Positions 33,325 through 54,249 of a stretch of 64,000 nucleotides of DNA are shown here, in pieces. Below the pieces are notes generated by a model. The model saw only the letters and a list, made by a program, of their open reading frames with translations. It was not told where the DNA came from and made no database searches. The first letter of the stretch is position 1; every line of letters starts with the position of its first letter. The translations under genes were made by a program, and so were the position numbers. The stretch lies in assembly GCA_963576565.1 (NCBI GenBank), contig OY755038.1:9749756-9813755 (forward strand), in the 5' to 3' direction. Origin of the DNA: Aspidapion aeneum (Eukaryota; Arthropoda; Insecta; Coleoptera; Brentidae).

Positions 33325-33762
33325 TTATTTCAACTGACCCAAAAACACCCTATTAAAAACGTCAATGAACCTTTTATTAAAAAGATATCCAAGGAAACAA
33401 CACAGGCCGTCATATTTATCCAGGGCCTCTAGAGGTAAGGTCACTGATGACGTCACCTTATCTATACGAACCACATAAAACATTGAAGTTGTGAGCTGGG
33501 ATGAATTCCTTACCTGATTTTGTGCAATCATAAATCCATTGAGTGTGTCCTGGGATGATTCCCGTACCTGACTTTTTGCAATCAGAAATGCATTGAGTTT
33601 GTTTCTTAAAATTTGAGTAGCGACATTATCGCAGCCAACGATAAAGACCGGCCATGGCGCGTTATAAGCAAGTCGGCGGTCACGTGATCTTAGGAGTCCC
33701 AGGATTCTTATTGTATTCCTTAATATATTATATGTTTTTACACAATTTAAATACATTAACAA
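33325..33762 (-). CDS. Unrecognised frame with an 18-residue internal repeat
   Basis: An open minus-strand frame of 145 codons. I do not recognise a domain. Its middle contains two copies of an 18-residue unit (LNAFLIAKSQVRESSQ, then LNGFMIAQNQVRNSSQ), caused by a 54-bp tandem duplication at about 33,498-33,605. It sits downstream of the P/THAP-like transposase remnant on the same strand and might be part of that element. It may equally be non-coding. Confidence 0.3.
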   Translation of the reverse strand: MLMYLNCVKTYNILRNTIRILGLLRSRDRRLAYNAPWPVFIVGCDNVATQILRNKLNAFLIAKSQVRESSQDTLNGFMIAQNQVRNSSQLTTSMFYVVRIDKVTSSVTLPLEALDKYDGLCCFLGYLFNKRFIDVFNRVFLGQLK

Positions 33763-33969
33763 AAAAATTTTGTTCTTTTATAGGCAAAAATTGAAAAAAA
33801 TATTTTGCTGATATATGTGTTTGTTATGGATAAAAGAACTAAATCTATAAAATAAAAGATTATACAAAATTTGCACTCTCATATCTTCAGGTACATATAT
33901 TAGGTACATAATATCGTTAGTAACTTCAAATCTATACAAGTCTTTCAAAATTGGACATATCAAACCTAA

Positions 33970-34795
33970 GCTTTTAGTTTTTTAATTTTTCTTTGAGTGT
34001 CATCATCTTTGTCTGAGTTCTTATTCAAAGATTTATTAGCAGACACTAAATCATTGTGCTTTTTAATAAAATTATTTAAAAAAACTTTACATGCCCTTGA
34101 ACTAATTTTTTCAAGCTTTGACAATAGTTTTTCTCCACAAAAACACTCGCTAGAGTTATCTGAAGAAAAATTTTCAATATAAAACATTTCACAATAATTT
34201 ATTAAAAAGAAACAAGTGATTTTGTGAATAAGTGAGATGGTTTTCACATTCAATGAACTGAATGTAGTGGTCGTCAATAATTTTTTGAAAAATTACCCAG
34301 CACAAAGTTTAATATATATTTCATTAAAGTGTAAGTTAACCACCAACTCATGTTCTTTTAAAAGCTGTATCTTACTTTTTAAATATTTCACACTGCCAGA
34401 GAGATTACTATCTGTTAACAATATTTTACAAATCAGTTTTTTAATATTGCGAGGATGCGGAAGACATATTACCTTAGAATTCTAAATTGACGTGTATTCA
34501 CTGGATAACTGGATAAACAAATATGAAGCCAACATTAAAGTGTATCCACAATATCTTCGATTCTCAGGTTACCTTTTCAAGAGACCTAAGTGTTCAATAA
34601 GAAATGACAACTGAACACATTTTTCACTCTCACTATCGAAAATGTCACTAAGGATGTCTATTACTTGATCAATCTTATCCAAGATCTTATCTTTTACCAC
34701 TTCTTTCCCGTTTGCAACATATTCGGTTTCAGTTTTATAGTTGGACCGACAAGGAACAACACTAGTTACACGTTCGCGGCATTCTTTATCTTATA
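33970..34795 (-). pseudogene. P-element/THAP-type transposase remnant
   Basis: Minus-strand fragments in order read KECRERVTSVVPCRSN (like the end of a THAP zinc-finger region), KILDKIDQVIDILSDIF, CLPHPRNIKKLICKIL, VKYLKSKIQLLKE, LVVNLHFNEIYIKLC and then FSSLNVKTISLIHKITC. The order HPR..L, YLK..I..L and VxLxxxEIYIK follows P-element and THAP9-type transposases, where the Glu/Asp-rich DExxxK region opens the catalytic core. The frame is broken by stops near 34,590, 34,483 and 34,295. The N-terminal Cys pair and the 3' catalytic part are not visible. The element is dead; its termini were not found. Confidence 0.6.
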
Positions 34796-34837
34796 GGTAT
34801 TTTCTTTATAATTTACTCATTAGCCATTAATTATTTT

Positions 34838-35075
34838 AACGCAGCCCACTACAGTATTTTTCGTGGGCTGCGCTATTTTAATAACTTTGATAAAATTCAC
34901 ATAAAACACGTGCCCGAATTTAAAAAAAAAATCGAAGTAAACAAACATACCAAAACTGAAAACACACATGTTTTAAAATGACAGCGGGCCGTGAGGCGTT
35001 TTTTAGTGAACCTCCTACGGTCGGGTGATATTTCCGCGCCCGGGCCGGTCTTTCTCGTGGGCTGCGCGACATTAT
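34838..35075. repeat. GTGGGCTGCG inverted-repeat pair
   Basis: CGCAGCCCACTACAGT followed by TTTTTCGTGGGCTGCGC (34,838-34,873) forms a hairpin, and CTTTCTCGTGGGCTGCGC recurs at 35,054-35,071. It could mark a short TIR element, but the middle is unassigned. Confidence 0.45.
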
Positions 35076-36374
35076 TTATGAATCCAAGTGTATAGCAGGT
35101 GCAAAACTATTTGCAAATTAATAAAAACAGTTGATAATAAAAACCGTTATTATAAAAATATCAGAACCCAAATCCAAATTGAAAGTGCAACATATCATAT
35201 AATTATAATGTTTATACACCTAAATTATTTTTATTATGTTCAAATTTTACTTTTAGGCAATTTAATAAACGCTATTTATGTAAGTGCGGTTTTTTTGTGC
35301 TGGATTTTAAAAGAGTTCGTCCGTAAAATCATTGCTTGAAAAAATTTAGAAATTTTAGAAACGTTGCGTGATACCAATATGCATTTTTTTTAAAAAGAAC
35401 ATCTTGTGTTTTCTAACGTTTACTTTGTTTACCAACGAGTTATTTGACAGAATAAGTATCTTTTATTTGTTAATTTTTTTAAAACGCGCCTTTTGCATCC
35501 AAAATTAAATTATTTTTTTTTGTAAAAAATTAGGATTTCCCAAAAATCGATGATACCGATTTATCACATGTCTTAAGCTTAATCGAATATCTTAAGCTTT
35601 ATAGGATGTTTAAGCTTATTTATTTAAAAGCTGAAAAATACTTTTTATTTCTATTTAAGTTTCTTGAAATTTCCATATGAACCTTTTAAAAATAAAAAGT
35701 GTGTTTAGGGTATATCATCACTTGTCGATCTCACTAAATATACCATTATTTGTTTAAAAAAATTCATTAAAATCTAGTTGCTGGTTTCGGAGCTATTCGA
35801 AGTTGAGACAAATAACGCGACTTTAAAATTCAAGGCTGTCTCTAGCAGTTAGGCTTAATATTTGAGTTTTTGGAATAAAACTAAAATACATCAACTGTAT
35901 TTTAAGAGCTTCCTTCCTGACGTGGACTCACATTTTTTTTAGAGGAGATGAGCCAACTTGCGATCCCTTAAAAGCTTATGCAAAAAAACTCTAGAAACAT
36001 TTTTCACAAAAATTTTAATATATATTTTGATTAACGTATTTGAAAAAAATTATTATCTTTTCTTTTTTTTTCCATTAAAAAAAAAATTAAAATGCTATTT
36101 TTTGATATTTTAGTTGCTGTAAGTAAAAAAAAATGATGTGTTTTTCTTTTTTTATATGCTTCTGAATAACGTTTTACTTTTGAAAAAAATTTGATGTAGG
36201 TAGACCGATTTTCCAGAGTTCGACAAAAAAAATTTTGCATCAGAAATAAATCCAATGAAAACATTAAGTTGACATGTTTGTAATTTAAAAAAAAAAACAA
36301 ATTTTAACTTCGGTATCGTTTAATTTGAAGTCACCACCCTGTATATCAGATCATATTTTTAATTGATTTTTTAG
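35076..36374. other. No coding exon recognised upstream of the esterase
   Basis: Very AT-rich sequence. The signal-peptide exon expected for a secreted esterase should lie upstream of 36,375, but I cannot identify it. The 83-codon frame at 35,088-35,339 is not supported. Confidence 0.4.
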
Positions 36375-47262
<10,888 letters not shown>

Positions 47263-47269
47263 AAAGATT

Positions 47270-47395
47270 TACAGTTCATATCATTACTTTTGAGACAACT
47301 TTTTACAACTTTTTTTCGTTGGCCTATGGTATTTCTTATGGTAAAAAGCTGATAACTGTCAAAAAGTTATCTCAAAAATTATGATATGGAGTATA
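47270..47395. mobile_element. MITE of about 120 bp, right after the esterase stop codon
   Basis: This is an inverted copy of the element at 26,019-26,140 (CATATCATTACTTTTGAGAC, TTCGTTGGCCTATGG and GATAACTGTCAAAAAG). It begins within about 10 bases of the stop codon and therefore makes up the start of the 3' UTR. Confidence 0.8.
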
Positions 47396-47639
47396 CATCT
47401 ATTTATCTAAAAAGATACAGTATTATTGATTTATGCTTTTGTCCGGTTTAATTAAAGACGTTATACAAAACTTGGATTCAGTTTTTGTAGAAATTTTTTT
47501 TATTGTCCTATTATGACCAAGGACTTTATGATAAACTACGATTTTGCGCATGTCTTGCTTTGATGAATGACGTTTTCGATAACGCCCGATTATTAATAAT
47601 TTTGTTTATAAAATTGCAACATTTTCCTTTAAAACCTTG

Positions 47640-48795
47640 GAATATTTTAGAAACAAAATTTCGAACTTTCATTGTCTCACGACGTTTCGGTTAGTAAGTA
47701 TCTCTAACTATTTTCAAATGTAAACTAAACAATCCAGTTTAAAGGCCACACTATTTATACTACTTGGTGTGCAGTCAGCTGTGACGGCCCGCCCTCTTTT
47801 TAATACTAAGACGCTTGTTTTCCTTAATAAGTGGTTTCCATATGTTTGATATGTCCGTACTTGGTTGACTTGAAAAATTTCTTTATTCTGCATTATACAT
47901 GCAGCTTAAATAAACTTTAGTTTTTACCAATGCGACTCCTTATGCAAAACTTTAGCTTCTGACCAATAATTCCTGTGATCATTTATCCATGCATGATCCG
48001 CAAAACCGAATTTTTCAATATCCCCTAATTGGGTACTTTTTAGATGTTCATTGACTCTAACCTGAAAAGGGCGTTTCGTTTCACCTACATATGATTTACC
48101 ACATTCACACAGGATTTGGTAAATACATTCCTTATTATTTGAGGGATTTTCTGGGTTTGTTTTAGTTACAAAACTCGTTATCGTATTTCCCGTTGAAAAT
48201 AATGTTTTTATTTTATTTATCTGAAATTCCTTGAACATATGGAATGGTAATAACACCCAACGGATTATTATTTTGAGAATTTGCTGCATTTGGTTTGTTT
48301 TTAATTTTAGAGATCGTTGAGCTTATTAATTTGTCGGAATAACCATTCTGTTGTCCTTTTTAATGTTGGTAATTTCTCTGGTTAATTCTTCATTATTACA
48401 AATATTTAGGGGTCTTAAATACAAACTTCTTATAACTCCTTGTTCTGTAGCAACAGAATGATTAGACTTAGTAAATTTAGGTACCGTCTCGTGTGTGTAG
48501 GTTTCCTATATATAGTGGTTTGAATGTTTCTCTCTATTCGTTTGAGACATCGAGGTGTTTGAGAAGAATATTCAAAAAAGTAAGGCCGAATCTTTTTTAA
48601 TTTTCAGTGTGCATTTGATTGTTGGTCGAATACCGTTCAGATGGTGTAGAAAATTCTGTAGTTCGTCATCATTTTCTGACCATATAATAAATGTGCCATC
48701 CATGTATCGTAGCCAGAGTTTTTTAACTCTTGCTGTTTTATGTCGAACGGTCTCGTCATCCTCCATGCCATATTTATAACGGTCTCGTGTTAACT
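47640..48795 (-). pseudogene. Penelope-like element: RT end and GIY-YIG endonuclease
   Basis: On the minus strand, an RT fragment near 48,795-48,560 reads KLWLRYMDGTFIIW and ELQNFLHHLNGIRPTIKC, the end of a Penelope-type RT. The catalytic Asp pair reads MDG where VDD is expected. After broken frames (48,290-48,560), a 121-codon frame to 47,924 carries a GIY-YIG nuclease domain (KECIYQILCECGKSYVGETK, then PFQVRVNEH). Penelope-like elements pair RT with this nuclease. The non-coding end 47,640-47,930 contains TTAGTAAGTATCTCTAAC and is shared with 61.63-61.87 kb. Missing RT start and the altered active site show it is inactive. Confidence 0.85.
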
Positions 48796-48878
48796 ACCTT
48801 ATTGATATGTCCGTACTCTCATCATTTGGTCTCTTTCTTTCTCCATTGTGTGCAATTGTAATCTTAGTGTACAGTCTA

Positions 48879-49176
48879 AGGTCACTCATCGTCAAGCAAG
48901 CTTTACAGGTAGCGAAGCTAACGTCAGGGTTTCTATTTTTTGTTATTATTTTTTGTACATATTTATGTAATTATAATTAAAAAGTTATGCTGCAAACTAT
49001 CTTGAAACTGTATCATTAATAAATAGATCTTTAGACTGTGTTAAAACCACATTTTTAAAATAACAACGAGCCGCCAATGCGAAACCGAGGAAAACATGTC
49101 AAAAATAATAACCAAAAAATAGAAAAACTGACGTTAGCTTCGCTACCTGTAAAGCTTGCTTGACGATGAGTGACCT
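48879..49176. mobile_element. TA-flanked MITE with about 75-bp near-perfect TIRs
   Basis: AGGTCACTCATCGTCAAGCA opens the left end, and its exact complement closes the right end. Complementarity continues through AAGCTTTACAGGTAGCGAAG and CTAACGTCAG. TA flanks at 48,877-48,878 and 49,177-49,178 suggest a Tc1/mariner-type origin. Arms that are almost identical imply a recent insertion. The interior includes CGAGCCGCCAATG, possibly a scrap of a hAT end. Confidence 0.88.
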
Positions 49177-49253
49177 TAGTACAGTGTCCCTATATAGTTA
49201 TAGGCCAACCATTATACGGATTTTATGTCTCATAAGTAATATAATTTTTCTAG

Positions 49254-49992
49254 CTCTGGAACGAAATAGCGATGTACAAAATAGCGACGTACGAAATAGC
49301 GAGTAATGAAATATCGACTATCAAAATAGCGATGTAATGAAAAAGCGACAATCAAAATAGCAATGTATCAAAAGAGCGACAATCAAAATAGCGAAATAAA
49401 CCAAACCGAATCGAATCAAACCAATCCAAACCGAAACGAACCGAAATGCGCTGTTATATACTTTGGTATTTTGACTATACCAGCTTATTTAAAAAAAAAA
49501 TTCCCTGATTCCTTTCCGGGATCCTAGAGGGAACCGAACCGAACCGGAAAAGAAGTCTGAAGAGTTTTTTTTTGAAAAAATATGCTGGTTCGGTTTGGTT
49601 CGGTTCGGTTCAGATTCACACCTTCTAGGATCCCGGGAAAGAATTCATGAAAAAATTTGTTAGAATGAAACCATTTAGTCGAACTATATGCCAAAACGGA
49701 ACCGAAATATCGCTATTTTGATAGTCGCTATTTTGCTACATCGCTATTTTGATAGTCGCTATTTTGTTCCATCGCTATTTTGATAGTCGCTATTTTGTTA
49801 CATCGCTATTTTGATAGTTGCTATTTTGTTACATCGCTATTTTGTTACATCGCTATTTTGTTACAATCGCTATTTTGTTACATCGCTATTTTGATAGTCG
49901 CCCTTTCATTACATCGCTATTTTGATTGTCGCTATTTCAATACCGCTATTTTAATACTCGCTATTTTGTACATCGCTATTTCGTTCCAGAGC
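49254..49992. mobile_element. Fold-back element with ATAGCGA arrays and an 11-bp flanking repeat
   Basis: The left end CTCTGGAACGAAATAGCGAT is inverted at the right end (ATCGCTATTTCGTTCCAGAG). Inside, CAAAATAGCGATGTA-type units fill the left arm and TCGCTATTTTGATAG-type units the right arm, with an inner pair of AACCGAA and TTCGGTT runs. AATTTTTCTAG stands on both sides (49,243-49,253 and 49,993-50,003). Long arms with a duplication of 9-11 bp recall Mutator-like elements, but no transposase is present. The 74-codon frame in the right arm is repeat-derived. Confidence 0.85.
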
Positions 49993-50003
49993 CAATTTTT
50001 CTA

Positions 50004-50350
50004 GCCCTCTTTAAACGGGAATCTATAATGTACTTCTTGGAATAAGTTGGATTTGTATATAACCAACCACATAAATACAGAGATCCAATATTTTCCAAAA
50101 CTCATATAGCGCGTTGAGGTAAATTTTATATATCGGGAAAGTCTTCACTTCGCAATAATATTAGATTTCGAGGGTATTCAATACCTTTGGCTATATCAAT
50201 ATTGTAAAGCAAAGCTATAGCTAGGACAGCACATAAGTATAGAGTTTTAAAATGACAAGTAAGCTTACGTAGCTGGAGAAGCTAAAGGAGTCAGAGCTAA
50301 CTCATTCTAAGGAGTTTATTAAAGGGCGCTAAAAGAAGAGAACTGACACA
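50004..50350. other. No recognisable gene
   Basis: Unassigned spacer between two mobile elements. Confidence 0.5.
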
Positions 50351-50672
50351 TATTTTACCTACTCGCGTGCGGTAAAGTGATGCGTGCGGTAAAGTAATTA
50401 CTTTACCGCACTTGTGCGGTAAAGTTACTTTACCGCAGGCGCACCACTTAGAAACCTTAGCAACGCGTCAATAAGAGAGCTTCAATATTTGTTTACATTT
50501 CAAATTCATCTAATTTGACATGTTTATTTAAAAATTTTATTTATTTAACACATGCGGAAAGTATCTTTACCACCCTCGACGGCTTGACCGAACTCCGCTC
50601 CGCGTCGTTCGGCCAACTGCCATCGCGTGACGTAAAGTATTACTTTCCGCACTTGTTAGGTAAATAACTATA
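50351..50672 (+). mobile_element. Short relative E2 of the tyrosine-recombinase transposon
   Basis: The left end TATTTTACCTACTCGCG nearly equals that of E1. A palindrome array (GTGCGGTAAAGT) follows to about 50,437, then TAGCAAC (50,458-50,464) and a terminal nested palindrome (50,552-50,665) ending TTGTTAGGTAAATAACTA. The inner stem CCGAAC/GTTCGG encloses the 13-nt loop found in E1. No gene remains. Confidence 0.85.
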
Positions 50673-51000
50673 ACGAATTCAGGGGTAAAGAAACAAAATC
50701 AGAACGTTTTATTAAATTTGTCAAAATTTGACTAAAAACATAAATTCTAATAATCTTATTTACCAGAAGTCATGAAAGTTTTTCGTGGTATAGCTCTCTG
50801 GGAATACTCCAGTAAAAAAATCACTCCAGGCAGAATTTGTTCTGTAGAAGAGGGCTTGTTTGTTAACGTTGCAAAAAAAGGTGCACAGAATCATATAGAC
50901 CATTGTTTTGGAATAATTTTATTTTGGAATCAGTAAGCCTTGTTTGGTTAAATGGTTTAGGGGAATATTCTCACCCTGTCTGACACCTCATCTTATTGCC
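50673..51000. other. No recognisable gene
   Basis: Unassigned sequence between E2 and the RTE remnant. Confidence 0.45.
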
Positions 51001-51650
51001 GGATTGCCTTGGTTGCTTCGTTAATTTTGATTGATGTTGTTGCTTATATATTATAATCTATAATCTTTGGTTGCTTCGCTATATAGCTATTATTTCTGTG
51101 TATCTGTGATCTATTCGGCTATTAATTAAATATGCTTTTACTGCCCAGTGGTTAATGCTATCGAAAGCTTTTTCAAAGTCTATAAACCCAATATATAGTG
51201 GAATGTTGTATTCGTTGGCTTTAAGTTAATAGGTGGTCAACTGTACTAAAACGTTTTCTGAAACCTGCTTGTGTTTTTTTGTTGATATCCATCTAATTTT
51301 GATGTTAGTCTATCTGTCAATATTTTCATGAAAAGCTTATAAATTACATGGAGGAGTGTTTTAGGTCGATAGTTTTTTAGGTCTGCTCTTTGGTCTTTCT
51401 TGTGTAGAACAATTATTATGGATTATTTCCAGTTGTTTGGGATTATTGATTCTTTTAGAAGAACAAGAATATTATCTACAGCTTTACCACCGTAATTGAT
51501 CATTTCTGCCGTTACTCAGTCTTTTTTAGGTGATTTTCTATTTTTTATTTTCTTTAATGTTTCTATTTCTGCTTTGCTTATTTCAGGTTGTAGCTTATGT
51601 ATGTAGAGTTTATGTTCGTTATTTTTGTTTGGAGTTTCTTCATGGTTTTT
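51000..51650 (-). pseudogene. RTE-like reverse transcriptase remnant (N-terminal part)
   Basis: Minus-strand fragments in order are LQPEISKAEIETLKKIKNRK, EMINYGGKAVDNIL, HKKDQRADLKNYRPKTLLHV, IYKLFMKILTDRL and TLKKLSIAL. This covers the start of the RT domain up to the catalytic region. The stop and shift density is high. The family looks like that of the remnant at 45.0-45.55 kb, which covers the following motifs. Confidence 0.75.
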
Positions 51651-51917
51651 CGCGATGGTTCCCTTTTTGTTTGCTAGAAGTCTATATAGAATAGTTGTGT
51701 GATATTTATAATATCCTCCTTAACGTTAGTTTCTACGGCCTTAGACATTTCATATTTTTGTTATTTTCTATACCTCCCTTAACTTTTATATATTTATTAA
51801 ACTATTTATTTTACACTTAATGTATTTATTTATTTTGTAAGTTGAATTAAAGAAACTTTTATGAAAGAAAAGAAAACTCAATTTTAGAGTATATCAGATA
51901 TAAATTCGTCTTACACA

Positions 51918-52636
51918 ATAGTAGTTTACCTAACTAGTGCCGAAAGTGCCTCTTTTCGGCACGCGATTGCAGATGGCCAAACGACGCGATAGCGGAGTTT
52001 GGCCAGCAATCAAGTGCGGAAAAGACACTTTACGCACGAGTTAGGTACACTATTTTTTCTATAAGCGTGAGGAAAAAACTAAAAATTAATCAGAAAATTA
52101 TTTATATTCAAAACGTTTTAATCAAATCAATTATTATTATTCACATTCTAGCGGCTTCTAGAACTGACTGGGGTAGATCTTCGTCCGAAGAATCCATTGA
52201 AAATCTGATTTTTTTGTTTGAAAAATTCAAAAGACGCTTGTATCTGCAAAATTGGCTTTGTTTTGACAGTTTGTTTGTACTTTGTTGCTATGGTGATTTA
52301 AGATGCCAAATCTAAAACCACTAGTGTTCATTGTTGTTTGACATTGACAATGACGATATTTATACCGGGGAGGTTTAAAACTTATAATTTGAACCTATTT
52401 TACTGAAAACTTTATTTTATCGAAAATATTGAAAATATAGCAGAATTTTAGTCAATTTGAATATTTTTAGGATATTTCGTGTGCTAGGAAAGATACAAAT
52501 GTATTTTGAACGGTCTAAATGTTATAGAACACCTCAAAACCGTAACAAATTTACTTTTCCGCACTAGTGCGGAAAAGTGGCACTTTCCACACTAAAATGC
52601 GTGTGGAAAAGTGGACTTTTCCGCACGCTTATAGAA
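51918..52636 (-). mobile_element. Short relative E3a of the tyrosine-recombinase transposon
   Basis: On the minus strand the order is left end TATTTTCTATAAGCGTGCGG (near 52,630), palindrome array 52,548-52,626, CCATAGCAAC box (52,284-52,293), a short frame MDSSDEDLPQSVLEAARM (52,197-52,141), an inverted left end, and a nested palindrome (51,924-52,050). The palindrome has stem GGCCAAAC/GTTTGGCC (51,975-51,982 and 51,997-52,004) and a 14-nt loop. It stands head to tail with E3b, shifted by 720 bp. Confidence 0.88.
52141..52197 (-). pseudogene. Remnant start of a tyrosine-recombinase gene (E3a)
   Basis: Eighteen codons, MDSSDEDLPQSVLEAARM, then a stop. They align with the opening of the complete recombinase at 31,603 (MDSDSEQETPQEILEAAN). 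The distance from the TAGCAAC box to the ATG is nearly the same in both (86 and 84 bases). The element is therefore an internal-deletion derivative of a related autonomous transposon. Confidence 0.8.
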
Positions 52637-53388
52637 AATAGTAGTTTACCTAACTAGTGCGGAAAGTGCCTCTTTTCCGCACGCGATTGCAGATGGCCAA
52701 ACGACGCGATAGCGGAGTTTGGCCAGCAATCAAGTGCGGAAAAGACACTTTACGCACGAGTTAGGTACACTATTTTTTCTATAAGCGTGAGGAAAAAACT
52801 AAAAATTAATCAGAAAATTATTTATATTCAAAACGTTTTAATCAAATCAATTATTATTATTCACATTCTAGCGGCTTCTAGAACTGACTGGGGTAGATCT
52901 TCGTCCGAAGAATCCATTGAAAATCTGATTTTTTTGTTTGAAAAATTCAAAAGACGCTTGTATCTGGAAAATTGGCTTTGTTTTGACAGTTTGTTTGTAC
53001 TTTGTTGCTATGGTGATTTAAGATGCCAAATCTAAAACCACTAGTGTTCATTGTTGTTTGACATTGACAATGACGATATTTATACCGGGGAGGTTTAAAA
53101 CTTATAATTTGAACCTATTTTACTGAAAACTTTATTTTATCGAAAATATTGAAAATATAGCAGAATTTTAGTCAATTTGAATATTTTTAGGATATTTCGT
53201 GTGCTAGGAAAGATACAAATGTATTTTGAACGGTCTAAATGTTATAGAACACCTCAAAATCGTAACAAATTTACTTTTCCGCACTAGTGCGGAAAAAATA
53301 TTTTTCCGCACTAGTGTGGAAAAGTGGAACTTTCCACACTAAAATGCGTGCGGAAAAGTGGACTTTTCCGCACGCTTATAGAAAAAAT
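52637..53388 (-). mobile_element. Short relative E3b, tandem partner of E3a
   Basis: Nearly identical to E3a at an offset of 720 bp, with one extra palindrome unit in its array (53,277-53,330). The junction between the two reads GTTAGGTAAACTACTATT into TTCTATAAGCG on the minus strand, so the right end of E3b meets the left end of E3a with almost nothing between. Confidence 0.88.
52861..52917 (-). pseudogene. Remnant start of a tyrosine-recombinase gene (E3b)
   Basis: The same 18-codon frame as at 52,141-52,197, kept unchanged in the tandem partner. Confidence 0.78.
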
Positions 53389-53607
53389 TATTTTACTAAC
53401 TAACTAACTCGAACCAAATCCCTGTAACACTGCATTACCAAGACTATGATCAAAAACTTGTTTCTTTTTTCATGCTATGATTTTACTCGTTTTTCCATCT
53501 GTTGTAGAAAAACAAGGGTCCATTTATACAACTCATTTTAGTAACATATACTGTGACTTTTTATACAGGGTGACCTAATTCTGTCCGTCATAAAACTTTT
53601 CGTAAAA

Positions 53608-54093
53608 TATTTTTTATACGACTGTCTTGTAAAAGGGGGTTTTGCGCACGGAGAACACGATCTGAAAATGGCATTTTGCGCACGCTGTGTGCAAAACGTT
53701 TTGCACACGCTTATGTCATTTTTGCGTACGCCTATGTCATTTCTGCATACGGGTCTCCCGTCATTTTGATTTTTGTTGTCACCCATCAATATAAGTTGGC
53801 TTAGTTCCGTAGCAACCGTCACTGCTCGTATGTTTTGTTGATTAGATACGTCAAAAAATTGTTGAATTTTTAAAGTTTTGTTGTAAAAATGTCGGAAATA
53901 AAAACAAGTTAAATTAAAATTTGTTTTTTCTTTCTTTATTAGCAGTCGTATAAAAAATATTGTAAAAAACTCGTTTGAAAACCTCTTTGCACACTCCCTC
54001 GACTTGTAGACCTCGCCTTCAGCTCGGTCTACCAAACTGTCTCGATCGTGTGCAAAGAGTCGTTTTCAAACCTTGTTGTTTAAATAACTATAT
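53608..54093 (+). mobile_element. Divergent short relative E4 of the tyrosine-recombinase transposon
   Basis: The left end TATTTTTTATACGAC (53,608-53,622) recurs exactly inverted at 53,945-53,959, directly before a nested palindrome (53,972-54,070). The array at 53,640-53,735 uses TTTTGCGCACG and GTGTGCAAAACG words in place of GTGCGGAAAAG. A CGTAGCAAC box (53,808-53,816) precedes a tiny frame MSEIKTS (53,889). The inner stem TAGACC/GGTCTA (54,007-54,012 and 54,026-54,031) encloses 13 nt. The end is TTGTTGTTTAAATAACTA. The long minus-strand frame across this element is not a gene. Confidence 0.78.
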
Positions 54094-54249
54094 CAATTTT
54101 TATTTACAAGATTATAAATATGGATAGTGTCACTGTCAAAATCTTGTAAAAACAGTGGAAAATATGAGTTTGGTTCTTGAGAAAATTTAGTTTTGAAAAC
54201 ATTTAAAGCTAAAAATGTACAAATATAATTTGTTTATTTTGAACTATGC

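Noticed and set aside
49780..50004. 74-codon frame with repeated Ala-Ile-Leu pattern
   Set aside because: It is a translation of the TCGCTATTTTGATAG repeats in the fold-back arm.
52067..53035. Pair of 82-codon plus-strand frames 720 bp apart
   Set aside because: They are antisense to the retained recombinase start and promoter region of E3a and E3b and are duplicated only because the element is.
53538..54035. 165-codon minus-strand frame
   Set aside because: It runs across the palindrome array and hairpins of element E4 and has no recognisable domain; the structural elements explain the sequence.
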